A stretch of DNA of 46,874 bases, taken from assembly GCF_000186865.1 (NCBI RefSeq), contig NW_008705564.1:2415425-2462298 (forward strand), written 5' to 3'. The stretch is from Aureococcus anophagefferens (lineage: Eukaryota; Sar; Pelagophyceae; Pelagomonadales; Pelagomonadaceae). A model generated the notes under the pieces. The model saw nothing but the letters and a program-made list of their open reading frames with translations. It made no database searches and had not been told where the DNA came from. Shown in pieces: positions 20,429 to 30,082 of the stretch. Position 1 is the first letter of the stretch. The number at the start of each line of letters is the position of its first letter. A program made the position numbers and the translations under genes.

Positions 20429-21109
20429 ATGGACGATGGATGGGGTGGAGAGGGCGCCTTTCTCGACGAGACGCGGGCGTGGTACGGCTCCGGCGAGGGC
20501 CGCGACATCGATGAAGTCATTCAATTCCGCGGCCACCTTGACGGCCCGCGCCTTCTTCTTGCCGTATGCAAGGGATGGTGTTCCGCCGCGCGATGGCTGC
20601 TGGCCCACGGTGCGAATGTGGAAGCGAGGGCAGGACAATATAGATATACACCTCTACACCTCGCCGCTAGTGGGGGCCAGTGCGACGCGGCGGCGGTCCT
20701 GCTCGACGCGGGGGCCGACGTGAATGCTCGTACTCTTCGCCAATCCACGTCGCTCCATTTTGCCGCCTCGTGCGCCAACCACGAAACGTGCAAGCTCCTC
20801 CTCAGCCGCGGCGCGTCACTCGACGCGCGTAATGACATCGACCAAGATCCCGAGACCTCCGCGCGAGTCAACAACATTCCGATCGCGACCGCGTTCCTCG
20901 CCGGCGTCCGCGCGGCCGGCGGCTGGTCCGCGTACGTCGCCGCGCCGCGAAACCAGCTCCTCGCCCTCCGCCGCGAGCTGCCGACGTGCTTTCGCACGGG
21001 CCCGTGCAGCGCGCCGCGCGCGCAAGCGCGGCTTTTCCTCGACAGGAAAATCCCCGACGATGTCTTCATCCACACGCTCACGTTCTGGCGCAGCGAGCGC
21101 GACGTCTGA
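20429..21109 (+). CDS. Ankyrin-repeat protein with C-terminal FWRSERD box (paralogue of 8149-9003)
   Basis: About 226 aa from the ATG at 20429; in-frame ATGs at 20402 and 20354 would add residues. The segment FLDETRAWYGSGEGRDID is the same as in the other ankyrin gene, which supports a start near MDDGWGG. Ankyrin repeats: VCKGWCSAARWLLAHGANVE, YTPLHLAASGGQCDAAAVLL, TSLHFAASCANHETCKLLLS. The tail GGWSAYVAAPRNQLLALRR and DDVFIHTLTFWRSERDV is conserved. It lacks the Gly-rich N-terminus of its paralogue. It starts about 75 bp from the SANT-like gene on the other strand. Confidence 0.75.
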   Translation: MDDGWGGEGAFLDETRAWYGSGEGRDIDEVIQFRGHLDGPRLLLAVCKGWCSAARWLLAHGANVEARAGQYRYTPLHLAASGGQCDAAAVLLDAGADVNARTLRQSTSLHFAASCANHETCKLLLSRGASLDARNDIDQDPETSARVNNIPIATAFLAGVRAAGGWSAYVAAPRNQLLALRRELPTCFRTGPCSAPRAQARLFLDRKIPDDVFIHTLTFWRSERDV

Positions 21110-21131
21110 GTCACGTCGACGAGTAAGGTTA

Positions 21132-22406
21132 CTACAGCCCCAGCCCCTTGGCGGCGACGGGCCCCGCAGGCGCCGCGGGCGCGCGGGAGCCAAAGGCCGC
21201 GGAGAAGGAGAGCCCGCGCGCGGGCGGCGGCGGCGGCGGCGCCGTCGGCGCCTTCGGCGGCGCGCACCCGGCGAAGGCCCGCTCGAGCAGCGCGGACTGG
21301 GCCCAGTCGTGGGCGCCGCGGAGCTCGGACACGTCGGTCTCGTGCTGCTTCGACTCCGCGTCCAGAGCGACGAGTACCTCCTGCGCCGCGGCGAGCGCGT
21401 TCTTCTTCTCCACGAAGTCCTCGAAGGCCACGCCGAAGCGGTCGCCGAAATCCGCGAGGTCCTTCTTCTTCCCGCGGAGCCCCTCCGCGGACGCCTCCAT
21501 GGCCCGGATGCCCGGCGCGTCCAGATCCGCGGGCGCCGCGGCGAGCGTGTAGTCCAGCGAGCTCAGCAGGTTGTCGCTGTAGAGCGCCACGAGGTACTCG
21601 CCCGGCTCGGTGAAGGGCGGCTCCGCCGCGGACCGCTCCTCGAGCGTGTCCAGCGCCGCGCAGACGGGCGGCAGGTGCTCCTCGCCCGCCGTCGGGAAGG
21701 GCATGCCGACGAGGAGCGTGGGCACGGGCAGCACGAAGAGGCGGCACTTGGACGCCGCGCCGCGGCTCCGGTCCGCCTTCTCGGGGAAGAGGCTCTCGGC
21801 CATGCGCCGCACCGCGCCGCGGCCGTCGAAGACGATCAGGCGGAACTTGTCGTTGCGCCGCTTCGACTTGGCCGCGAGCAGCAGGCCCGCCGCCGCCGTC
21901 CGCGCGTCCACGGCGACTCTATAGAACGCCGCGCTGCCGAGCTTCACGGTCCCGCCGTGCGCGACGCCGAAGTCGAGCAGCGGCAGCGCGGCGCGCGCGG
22001 CCGCGTCCTCGGCGAGGACCGCCGCCTGGGACAGCACGTCGGCGGAGATGGACGTCGGGATGGGCACGCCGAGCTTCGACACCTGCGCGAGCAGGAACCG
22101 CGTGGCCCAGTTCGCGTTTTTGACGTCCACGGTCTCGAAGGCGTTCGTGTCCTTGGCGTCGCCCGCGTCGCCGTGCAGGTCGTACTGGTGCCGCCGGTTC
22201 GGGTCGCTGAGCACGGCGTAGGCGTCGGCGATGGCCTTGAATTTCTCCGCGGCCGCCTCCTGGCCGTCGCCGCGGTTGCGATCCGGGTGGAACTTGAGAG
22301 CCATCTTCTTGTACTTCTTCGTGATGGTGTGCTGGTCGTCCGACTTCTCCGCGCCGAGCAGCGCGTAGAGGTCGACCTTGGGCTCGGGCGCGGCCGGCTC
22401 CGTCAT
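21132..22406 (-). CDS. DnaJ (J-domain) protein, 424 aa
   Basis: Single exon. The J domain is at residues 11-80 with the HPD motif (KMALKFHPDRNRGDG) and a YAVLSDPNRRHQYDLHG end, so it should stimulate an Hsp70 ATPase. The rest (LLAQVSKLGVPIPTSISADV, AAFYRVAVDARTAAAGLLL, PPFTEPGEYLVALYSDNLL) is a conserved-looking alpha/beta region also seen with J domains in plant and algal proteins, but I cannot name it. A helical segment (MEASAEGLRGKKKDLADFG) and a Pro/Gly-rich tail end the protein. No signal peptide, so probably cytosolic. It ends about 23 bp from the ankyrin gene stop (tail to tail). Confidence 0.85.
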   Translation of the reverse strand: MTEPAAPEPKVDLYALLGAEKSDDQHTITKKYKKMALKFHPDRNRGDGQEAAAEKFKAIADAYAVLSDPNRRHQYDLHGDAGDAKDTNAFETVDVKNANWATRFLLAQVSKLGVPIPTSISADVLSQAAVLAEDAAARAALPLLDFGVAHGGTVKLGSAAFYRVAVDARTAAAGLLLAAKSKRRNDKFRLIVFDGRGAVRRMAESLFPEKADRSRGAASKCRLFVLPVPTLLVGMPFPTAGEEHLPPVCAALDTLEERSAAEPPFTEPGEYLVALYSDNLLSSLDYTLAAAPADLDAPGIRAMEASAEGLRGKKKDLADFGDRFGVAFEDFVEKKNALAAAQEVLVALDAESKQHETDVSELRGAHDWAQSALLERAFAGCAPPKAPTAPPPPPPARGLSFSAAFGSRAPAAPAGPVAAKGLGL

Positions 22407-22534
22407 GGTTCGGGTGTCGCGCGCGCGCGGCGGAGACGGCGCCGCCAGAGAGGCTGCCAGAACTTGCCAGACTCGGAGGCTGCGGCACCTTGAGCAGCAA
22501 GATCACTGCAACAATACAAAGTATCCCCGATTCC

Positions 22535-23110
22535 TCACGCCCGCGCGTCCACGAGCCGCCGCGCCGGCGCCGGCGGCGTCCGCGCCGGGTACGTGTCGAG
22601 GCAGAGCACGAGGCCGTCGAGGAGCGTCGCGTCGATCTCGCGCGCGCAGCGGCCGTCGTCGTCGTGCCGGAGCGCGGCGCGCAGGGCCGACGCGGCCGCG
22701 GCGGGGCGGCGCAGGGCGAGCAGCGCCGCCCCGGCGATGTAGTGGGGCTTCGCGTAGGTCGGCGCCAGCGCGGCGGCCTCGGCCGCGTCGCGCCGCGCGA
22801 CGTCGAAGTCGCCGCGGCGCGCGCGGCAGCCCGCGCGCTGCGTGAGCGCGCGGGCCAGATCCGCCACGCGGGAGACGCGCGGCGACGCGAAGGCGCCGAC
22901 GATGCGGAGCAGCTCGTCGGGCAGCCCCCGCGCGGGCGACGCGCGGCCGAGGCGCGGGTGCCGCGCCGCGCAGAGCCACAAGAGGCCGTCGCGCGCGTCG
23001 CCGACCTCGGCGCGGCCGGCGGCGATCTCGGCGTCGTAGGCCGCGAGGGCGCGCCGCTCCGCGGCGTCGTCCTCGCCGGCGGCGGGCAGGGACGACGCGG
23101 CGGCGCCCAT
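22535..23110 (-). CDS. Small TPR-like protein with N-myristoylation motif
   Basis: 191 aa from the ATG at 23110. The start MGAAASSLPAAG has Gly2 and Ser6, a good N-myristoylation signal, which would place it at a membrane. The segment RRGDFDVARRDAAEAAALAP followed by YAKPHYIAGAALLALRRPAA has TPR-type helix spacing (at least two repeats). Earlier, GLPDELLRIVGAFASPRV resembles the start of an F-box-like helix (weak). Function unknown; probably an adaptor. The upstream ORF extension is not used because the myristoylation start is specific. Confidence 0.6.
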   Translation of the reverse strand: MGAAASSLPAAGEDDAAERRALAAYDAEIAAGRAEVGDARDGLLWLCAARHPRLGRASPARGLPDELLRIVGAFASPRVSRVADLARALTQRAGCRARRGDFDVARRDAAEAAALAPTYAKPHYIAGAALLALRRPAAAASALRAALRHDDDGRCAREIDATLLDGLVLCLDTYPARTPPAPARRLVDARA

Positions 23111-23467
23111 CGCTGTGTTCTTTTGGTGCGCTTTTTGGGGCAGCTTACGCAGCGCCGGTGGCTGGCAGCCCCAAACGGCTCGAGCACACGATCCGCGGCA
23201 CGAAACCGGGGCAGCGCCTCCGGGAATGCGGGTCGGGGCGAGGGTTACGAGGCCCCGCGTAGCACCACGCACAATAGGCAACGTATCCATCGACGATTCA
23301 AGGCTCTTGAAACCACCCCTCGATCGCCGACGGCCGCGAGATCTCGAAAGAAGGCCGAACTTCCATGCCCTTTCGCCGCGGGTGGCCGACGCACCCCCAA
23401 AAGACACGTCCGAACACCACGCACGCGCGCGCCGCCCGCGAGAGCTACACACACTAAGACGGGCGCC
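23111..23467. other. 357-bp intergenic stretch
   Basis: It lies between two minus-strand genes, the SGNH-like gene (ends 23468) and the TPR-like gene (starts 23110). I see no conserved coding signal; it should hold the TPR gene promoter and the 3' UTR of the SGNH-like gene. Confidence 0.4.
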
Positions 23468-24524
23468 TCAGCGCGCGGCGCCGTCGCCGTCCCCCGCGTC
23501 CCCGAGGAAGAGGCCGAGGGACGCGTTGGCCGCGCGGAAGAGGAGGCCGTGGCCGGCGTCGTTGGGGAGCGCGTCGCCGGCGCTCGTGCCGTTCCGCCAG
23601 GTGCCGTCGGCCGCCGCCGTCGCGTTCCAAAAGTCGAGGACCGGGTACGCGGACGCCGCCAACGCCGCGTTCACTCGGACCAGTTCCGCGAGGTGGTCCG
23701 GCGTCGCGCGGCCGTCGGGCAGCGCGTTCGCGACGGCGACGACGCCGGCGACGCCCGCCGCCGCCGCGTCCGCGTCCGCGAGGACCTGGTCGAGGAACGC
23801 GTCGGCGACGGCGGCCGCGTCCGCGGCGTCGTCCGCGGAGAAGAAGCCGTCGTCGCCGGGGCTCAGCGCGACGACGGCGCAGGACGCGTTCCGCGACGCG
23901 ACGCCGCCGAAGGCGGACTCGATGGTCGCGAGCGCCGCCGCGGACGTCGCGCCTGTGTGGGAAACGACCAGTGGAACGCCCCGTCCAGCAAAAACGTCAA
24001 ACCTCTCGAGCTCGGTCGCATCGACGTCGATTCGGCTGATTTTTGGACGAATCGATTGCTCTCATTGAGTTCTCGAAGCAGCAAAGAAGAGCGCTCGTCG
24101 AAGCTGTCGCTCAAGTTGAAGTCGCGTTGCATATTTTTTGTTTCCCGCCCGGCGTCGCGCCGGGCGCGCCGTGGTTCCGCGTGTCGACGCCGAAGCGGAT
24201 GAGCGACGCCGCGAAGCGGTCGACCCAGGCGCCGCTCGCCGCCGACGCGCCGGACCCGAACGCCGCGTCGGAGCCGAAGACGTGGAGCGTCTCGCAGCGC
24301 ACGGTTCGCCGCTCGGAGCTCCGGCCGACGAGGTCCGCGGCGCCGCCGCCGTTCTCGCGGTTGATGGTCGTGAAGAGCAGGACGACGGTCGTGTTGAGCA
24401 CGGCGAGGAGGATGGTGACCAGGAGCACCCGCCGCAGGGCCTTGCGCTCGATGGACTTGGAGTCCGACGCCGCGTCCTCCTTCATCTCCTCCTGCGACTC
24501 GTCGACGTACTTCTCCGCGCCCAT
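23468..24524 (-). CDS. Type II membrane protein with SGNH/GDSL-hydrolase-like lumenal domain
   Basis: Exons 24524-24161 and 23952-23468, 282 aa. An acidic N-terminus (MGAEKYVDESQEEMKED) is followed by basic residues and a TM helix (VLLVTILLAVLNTTVVLLF, about 33-51), so the rest is lumenal. The SGNH-like blocks are FGSDAAFG (block I), NHGAPGATS (block II), VVALSPGDDGF (block III position) and NDAGH (DxxH, block V). The expected block I is G-D-S; here it reads G-S-D, so activity is doubtful. N-glycosylation sequons (NAS, NAT, NGT) fit a secretory-pathway domain. The intron is introner B5; splicing joins HGAPG to ATSAAAL, right inside block II. It is divergent from the ADP/ATP carrier. Confidence 0.55.
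23953..24160 (-). mobile_element. Introner B5 (family B, diverged) in the SGNH-like gene
   Basis: 208-bp intron in a minus-strand gene. The TSD is CGTCGCGC on the plus strand (23945-23952 and 24153-24160). In gene sense the donor is GC (GCGCGACG) and the acceptor is CACAG. The terminal repeats are altered relative to other B copies (GTGTGGGAAAC / GTTTCCCGC) but the core TCGGCTGATTTTTGGACGA is intact. The core is in the same orientation as the gene. Confidence 0.88.
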
Positions 24525-24768
24525 GGCTTTGCGCGCGAGCGATAGGAGTGCTTCAACCACTACGCGCCGCGACCGGCCCAGGCCGGCCGCCGCAGGGGCC
24601 CCGCGGCTCGCCCCAGGCGGGGCGCCGCTTCTCCGACGGGCCGCGCCGCCGCTGGCTGCCCCAATGCACCCAAAACCCCCAAGCATATCGCGAGATACGT
24701 CGCAGGTGTTGCAGCAGGCGATGCAATTGCTTCTGCCACTGCCGCAAGCACTTCCGCGAGACCAAACC
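24525..24768. promoter_or_regulatory. 244-bp divergent promoter region
   Basis: Shared upstream region of the SGNH-like gene (minus) and the ADP/ATP carrier (plus). It includes AT-richer DNA at 24680-24750. No specific site claimed. Confidence 0.4.
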
Positions 24769-25662
24769 ATGGGCGGCGGCGCCGCCGCACCGCCGGCGTC
24801 GGGCATGGACTTTGCGAAGAACCTCGTGCTCGGCGGCACGTCCGGCTGCCTCGCGAAGACGCTCTGCGCGCCGCTGGAGCGCGTGAAAATAGTGCTGCAG
24901 ACGGCCAAGGGCGGCGCGGGCGCGGGCATGGTGGGCACGGCGCGGTCCATCGTCAACGACCAGGGCGCCCGGGCCCTCTGGCGCGGGAACCTGACGAACT
25001 GCGCGCGCTACTTCCCGACGCAGGCCATCAACTTCGCCTGCAAGGAGCGCTACCAGAAGGCGCTCGTGCCCGACAAGGCGACGGCGGGCTTCGCCGCGTG
25101 GTTCGCGGGCTACCTCGCGGCCGGCGGCGCCGCGGGCGCGACGAGCCTCACGGTCGTCTACCCGCTGGAATTCTCCTACACGCGCCTCGCGGCGGACGTG
25201 GGCAAGGTCAAGCAGTTCCCGGGCGGGTTGCCCGACGTGATCTCGACCATCGCGAAGAAGGACGGCGTCTCCGGCCTCTACCGCGGCTACCCGACGTCCG
25301 TCGCGGGCATCATCGTCTACCGCGCGGGCTACTTTGGCTTCTACGACGCGGGCAAGCAGGTCTTCTTCGCCGACGGCGGCGCGAACACGTCGATCTTCCT
25401 GAAATTCGGGCTCGCGATGGCCGTCGACATCTCCGCGGCGTGCTTCGCGTACCCCATCGACACCGTGCGCCGCCGCCTCATGATGCAGAGCGGCTCGGGC
25501 GCCGACATGCAGTTCAACTCCGCGTCGTCGGCCGTGAAGCACATCTACAAGCGCGAGGGCGCGGCCGGCTTCTTCCGCGGCTGCATGGCCAACAACGTCC
25601 GCGCGATCGCGTCGGCCCTCGTCCTCGTCCTCTACGACGAGGCCAAGAAGCTCACGGCCTAG
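24769..25662 (+). CDS. Mitochondrial ADP/ATP carrier
   Basis: Single exon, 297 aa, the usual length for the family. Exchanges ADP and ATP across the mitochondrial inner membrane. Three carrier repeats carry the Px[DE]xx[KR] signatures: PLERVKIVLQT, PLEFSYTRLA and PIDTVRRRLMM. The second half of repeat 1 has GALWRGN-type sequence (ARALWRGNLTNCARYFPTQA), and AINFACKERYQ is typical of AAC. The nucleotide carrier signature is normally RRRMMM; here it reads RRRLMM, a conservative change. The Met at 24769 gives a normal N-terminus (MDFAKNLVLGG follows after 12 residues). Confidence 0.93.
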   Translation: MGGGAAAPPASGMDFAKNLVLGGTSGCLAKTLCAPLERVKIVLQTAKGGAGAGMVGTARSIVNDQGARALWRGNLTNCARYFPTQAINFACKERYQKALVPDKATAGFAAWFAGYLAAGGAAGATSLTVVYPLEFSYTRLAADVGKVKQFPGGLPDVISTIAKKDGVSGLYRGYPTSVAGIIVYRAGYFGFYDAGKQVFFADGGANTSIFLKFGLAMAVDISAACFAYPIDTVRRRLMMQSGSGADMQFNSASSAVKHIYKREGAAGFFRGCMANNVRAIASALVLVLYDEAKKLTA

Positions 25663-25765
25663 GGGCGCGAGCCCCCCGAGTAGCAACACACCGCCAGCTG
25701 CAGTGGCGCTTCTCTTCTCACGGATATTAGACGGCGGGGCGGACGGAGCGGCGGTTCGCTTCGGG

Positions 25766-27287
25766 CTACGCGGCGACGCGGCGGGCCGCCTCCGGGGGCC
25801 GCTCGTCGTCGGCGTCCTCGGGCGTGTCGTCGGACGAGTCCCGGCTCTTCCACGCCTGGAGGCGCCGGCCGCCGCCGCCCGGGCTCTTGCGCGCGGCGGG
25901 CGGCTCCCCGGCGGCCAGTGCCGCGGCCCGGGGCTCCGGCGGCGCCAGGCCGCCGGCGCGGAGCGCCTCGCGGAGCTCCGCGACGTACTGCATGAGGTCG
26001 CGCTCGCGCGCCTCGGCGTTCCGGAGGTCGCGGAGCGCGGCCGCGCCGCCGCCCGCCGCGCAGTCCGCCGCCGCGTCGACGACGGTCTCGACGATGCGCG
26101 CGCAGAGCTGCGCGTGGGCGTCGTCGGCGCCCGGCGCCGGCTTGGAGGGCAGGTCCGCGTCCGAGGAACTCGAGTCGGAGCTCGTGAGCTGGTTCACGGC
26201 CCGGTCGCGGCGCTCGCCGGCCGCGTCCCCCGAGCACTGGCGCAGCTCATCCCGTAAGGCCGCGTTCTCGAGGACGAGGCGCTTGATGGCCGCGTCGCCG
26301 CGCTTCTGCGCCGCGTTTAAAGCGCCGCGCGCCAATTGCTCGAGGCCTTCGGACTTGACGACCTCCTTGAGCGCGTGGGCCGTGGCGTCGGCGACGGCCT
26401 GGGCGCAGGACGCCTGGACGCGCTCCATCTCCCGCTCGTGGCTCACGGACTGGTGCTTGACGGCCGCCAGCAGCTGCTGCGTCTTCCGGCCGAGCGCGTC
26501 CTTGGCCTCCTGGCGCACGCGGCTCACCGCGGCCCGCTCGAACTCGCGGCAGAGCGCCGCGTGGGCCTCCTCGAGCTCGTGGTGCTCGGGGATACTCGCC
26601 GGCGGGTCCTCGCCGTCCGACGGCGGCGGCATGCGCCGCTTGAGCGCCGCGAGCTCGCGCCGCGTGTCGCGGCGGAACGCCTCGAGGTCCTCGCGCGTCT
26701 TCGCCGCGTCGGCGCAGCCCCCGGCGGCGGCGAGCCGCGCCTCGGCGGCGTCGGCGCGCGCCTCGGACGCCGCGAGCTGCGCCGCGAGCGCCTCGCGGTC
26801 GTCGCCCCGGAGGAACCGGTCGACCAAAGCTTCGGCCTCCGCCGAGCCCCGCGCGCGGTCCGCGACGCTCTGGAGGAACTTCTGGAGCGCCACGAGCCGC
26901 GCGGCCTCGCCCTCCGCCGACGCCGCGCGCCCGACGAGCGCCGTACCTGTGGCCGCGCGGGACGTTCGACGCCGGGGGTTTCGGGGGGGGGGGGGGGGCG
27001 CTTCGGCCGCCGCGCGCGGAATTTTCGGACCCCCCGCGCGCACCGGGGAAGGGCACCCCGTTCACGGGGCCAAGGGCCTGGGCCTCGGCGTGGAAGGACC
27101 CCCGCGCATCGTAGCGCACGGCCGCGCACCACGACGCGGAACCTTTGTCGACCCCCACGACGTAGGACGTCCCTTCCCCCCCCTTGAGTTGGTGCGCGCG
27201 CGCGACCCCCACGGTGTAGGCCGTCCACGCGTGATCAACTCGAACGCACGATGCGTTCCCCCTTACGTCGAGGCACTGCAACTTCAT
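25766..27287 (-). CDS. Coiled-coil protein of unknown function
   Basis: Exons 27287-27044 and 26946-25766, about 474 aa. The second exon is long heptad-like helix: ARLVALQKFLQSVADRARG, AALAAQLAASEARADAAEAR, EFERAAVSRVRQEAKDALGR, AIKRLVLENAALRDELRQ. Then comes a Ser/Asp cluster (SSDSSSSDADLPSK) and a further helix (ARERDLMQYVAELREALRAG). The intron (26947-27043, 97 nt, GT-AG) contains C16 in gene sense. Exon 1 (VDHAWTAYTVGVARAHQLKG) is kept in frame by this intron and looks like a different, globular segment; it is less certain, and a start at 27329 is possible. Probably structural or cytoskeletal, from the coiled coil alone. Confidence 0.6.
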
Positions 27288-27504
27288 CTCTGAAGTTGAA
27301 GTCAATTTCATAAAGTTGAACTTTATCACGATAGGTTGCCCGGCCCATCCTCCGGAGCTCCCCGGCTCGCTGCTCGGCGGGAACTGCCGTGCGATATGTG
27401 CATCTGATCAGCCACCGCGCCGCGAGCTGTACCCCAGGAGGCCGCGAGAGGCCCGGCGCGCGCCGCCGGAGCGACACCCAAGCGACGCCGCACGAAAGAA
27501 AACC
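27288..27504. promoter_or_regulatory. 217-bp divergent region with AT-rich palindrome
   Basis: It lies between the coiled-coil gene (minus) and the kinesin gene (plus). It holds ATAAAGTTGAACTTTAT at about 27310, a perfect 8-bp inverted repeat around one base, in otherwise very GC-rich DNA. It may be a promoter element. Confidence 0.45.
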
Positions 27505-30062
27505 ATGTCGCCGGACGGTACGCTGCGGGAGAAGCGCGTCTGCGTCGCCGTGCGCTGCCGGCCGCTGTCGGCCCGCGAGCTCGGCGCCGGGAGCGGCAAG
27601 ATCGTGAGCCTGGAGCAGTTCAAGAAGGTCGTCGTGTCCGACCCCGTCGAGGCGGCGCACCGCGAGGGCCCCGGCTGGGCGCGCGCGTTCGCGTTCGACG
27701 CCGTGTTCGGCGACGACGCGGCGCTCGGGAGGGAGCGGCAGCAGGAGGACGTCTACCGGGGCCTGGGCGTGCCCCTGTTGGCCCACGCCTGGCGGGGCTA
27801 CAACGCGTCGATCTTCGCCTACGGCCAGACGGGCTCCGGCAAGACGTTCAGCATGCTCGGCGGCGCCGCGCCGACCTCCTCTTTACGCGACGGCGGCGAC
27901 CGGGGCCTCATCCCGCGCGTCTGCTGCGGCCTCTTCGACGCCGCCGACGCCCACGCGAAGAGCCACGACATCGCCATCGAGGCGTCCTACATGGAGATCT
28001 ACAACGAGACCGTGCGCGATCTGCTGCTCCCGACGGGCAAAGCTCTACGGGTCCGCGAGCACCCGCGCGACGGCGCGTGCGTGCCAGGGCAGCAAAAGGG
28101 TGATTCAACGTCGCTTCAATGTGAGTGTTCCACGCGCGCGCGTTCCGGAAAAATCATCCACGCTTAGAGAGCGCTCCGAGAGATGATCGCTCGTCCAAAA
28201 ATCAGCCGAAACGAGCGGAAAAGGACCGAGATAGGAGCCTTTGAAGTTGGGAATTTCGCACCCTTTTCCTGCCCAGGTGCGTGCCGGACCTGACGGTCGT
28301 GCGCGTGGCGAACCGCGAGGAGCTCGTGGCCCTGCTCCAGGTCGGCTCCAAGAGCCGCGCGACGGCCGCGACGCGGGGGAACGCGCGGAGCTCGCGGTCG
28401 CACGCGGTCTTCACGCTGGCGCTCTCGCGGCGGAAGCGCGGCGGCGACGTCGACACCGACGACGGCGGCGCCTTCGCCGCCGACGCCTGGTGGCGCGACG
28501 TCGACCTCGACGCGTCGTCGTCGCGCGCGACGATCCGCCTCGTGGACCTCGCGGGCAGCGAGCGCGTCGCCGTCACGGGCGGCGCGGGAAACGGGCGCGA
28601 CGCGCCCAACTTCAAAGGCTCCGATCTCGATCTCGGCCGCTTTCCACTCGTTTCGGCTGATTTTTGGACGAGCGATCATCCCACGGAGCGCTCTCGACGC
28701 GTGGATGCTTGTTCCGGAACGCGCGCGCGCGGAACACCCACGTTGAAGCGACGTCGCATCGCCCAGGTCACGGGCACGGACGGCGCGCGGCTCCGCGAGG
28801 CCAAGTCCATCAACCGGTCCCTGGCGACGCTCTGCGACGTCATCGAAGCGCTGGCGGCGAACTCGCGGTCCACGAACGGCGCGCCGGCGAAGCCGCGCTT
28901 CGTGCCCTACCGCAACTCCGCGCTCACGTGGCTGTTGAAGGACTCGTTGGGCGGCAACGCGTTCGCGACGATGCTCGCGACGGTGAGCCCGTCCGAGGAC
29001 CACTACGAGGAGACGCTGGCGACGCTCAAGTACGCCGCGCGCGCGCGCAAGGTCCGGTCCAAGGCGTCCGTGAACGCCGTCGAGGACCTGCCGAGCGAGT
29101 CGGACGTCGAGTCGTCGGTCGCCGCGACGCCGCCGCTCCTCGCGGCGCCCCTGGCGCGCAAGGGCGCCGCCGAGGACCCGGAGGACTCCGTGCTGTCGAC
29201 GTCGACGGGCGCGCCGCGCTGGCCGCGGCTCACGAACCTGAACCCGGACCCGGCCTTCGCGGGCCGCGGCTCGCTGGGGGTCCACGAGGGCGCGACGGTG
29301 CTCGGGTCGTCGGCGGAGGCGGGCGTCGCGCTCCTCGCCGGCTCCGGCGTCCGCCCGCGCCACGCCGTCGTCTGCTCCTCCGCGGCGAACGACGTCGTCG
29401 TGCTCTGCGCGCTCCCGGGCGCGGAGACGCACGTCGACGGGCGGCTCGTGCTCGCGGAGCCCGCGGAGGGCGACGCGTCCGTCGCCGTCGCGACGGTGCT
29501 CAAGCACGGGTCGCGCGTCGTCTTCGCGCGGACGCTGGCCTTCCGCTTCGAGGCCTACCCGGACGACGATTTGGCGCGGCGCGACGCGACGGCCGAGTGG
29601 CACGCCGCGCAGGACGAGGTGACGCAGGCGTCGTCGCGCGCGCCGAGCCCGCCGCCGTGGCGGTCGCCGTCGCCGCCCGCGTGGCGCGAGCGGCCGCCGG
29701 CGCCGCCGTCCGACGACTCGTCGGACTCCGAGGACATGGAGCCCCTGTCGCCGCCGCCGCCGGAGCGGCCGCCGCTCGACCTGGCGCCGCGGCCGCGCTT
29801 CGAGCCCGTCTTCGAGCCCGCGCTCCAGGTCTTCGGCCGCCCGGACGACCACCTCGCGTCCATGAAGCGCAAGGTCGAGCTCGCCCAGGCGCAGCTCGAC
29901 GCGATCCTGGGCACCGCGCCGCCGCCCTCCAAGGCCGCGACGCTCGCGGGCGACGCGGTCCTCGGCCAGCCGCTCCGCGCCGCGGGCGCCGCGACCGCCG
30001 CGGCGACGGGCCTCGCGAACACGCTCGCGACGGGCGTCGCCGGCGCGCTGCCCACGTACTAA
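27505..30062 (+). CDS. Kinesin-3 family motor with FHA-like domain
   Basis: Exons 27505-28076, 28277-28571 and 28767-30062; 720 aa. A plus-end microtubule motor by family. N-terminal motor domain: VCVAVRCRPLSARE, P-loop GQTGSGKT (residue about 107), switch I ARSSRSH (about 227), switch II LVDLAGSER (about 278), and YRNSALTWLLKDSLGG with TLKYAARARKV at the motor end. After a short linker, TNLNPDPAF opens an FHA-like domain (about 444-555), the mark of kinesin-3/KIF1. The tail is Pro-rich with one short helix (HLASMKRKVELAQAQLDAIL). At 720 aa it lacks the long cargo tail and PH domain of animal KIF1. Both introns are family A introners, in opposite orientations. Splicing gives DGACVPDLTVV and SERVAVTGTDGAR, matching kinesin consensus. 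It ends 20 bp from the JmjC stop. Confidence 0.93.
28077..28276 (+). mobile_element. Introner A2 (family A), kinesin intron 1
   Basis: 200 bp. TSD GTGCGTGC at 28077-28084 and 28277-28284 (a ninth base also matches). The donor GTGCGT comes from the TSD and the acceptor CCCAG from the element end. Terminal repeats CAGGGCAGCAAAAGGGTG and its near complement at the other end, one internal mismatch. The core CCAAAAATCAGCC has the same orientation as the gene. Precise removal restores the kinesin motif. Confidence 0.95.
28572..28766 (-). mobile_element. Introner A3 (family A, variant ends), kinesin intron 2
   Basis: 195 bp. TSD GTCACGGG at 28572-28579 and 28767-28774, exact. GT donor, CCCAG acceptor. 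The left end reads GCGGGAAACGGGCGCGACG instead of the common A end, and is shared in part with A5. The core is opposite to the gene. It lies in the conserved SER-VAVTG region directly after switch II. Confidence 0.93.
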
Positions 30063-30082
30063 GCTGTGTTGGATCGCGCGGC

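Noticed and set aside
24553..25689. 378-codon minus-strand open frame opposite the ADP/ATP carrier
   Set aside because: Pure shadow of the carrier gene, without any recognisable motif.
27240..27330. Degraded family B introner end upstream of the coiled-coil gene
   Set aside because: Short TTGAAGT-type matches exist, but there is no core and no TSD, so chance similarity is as likely.
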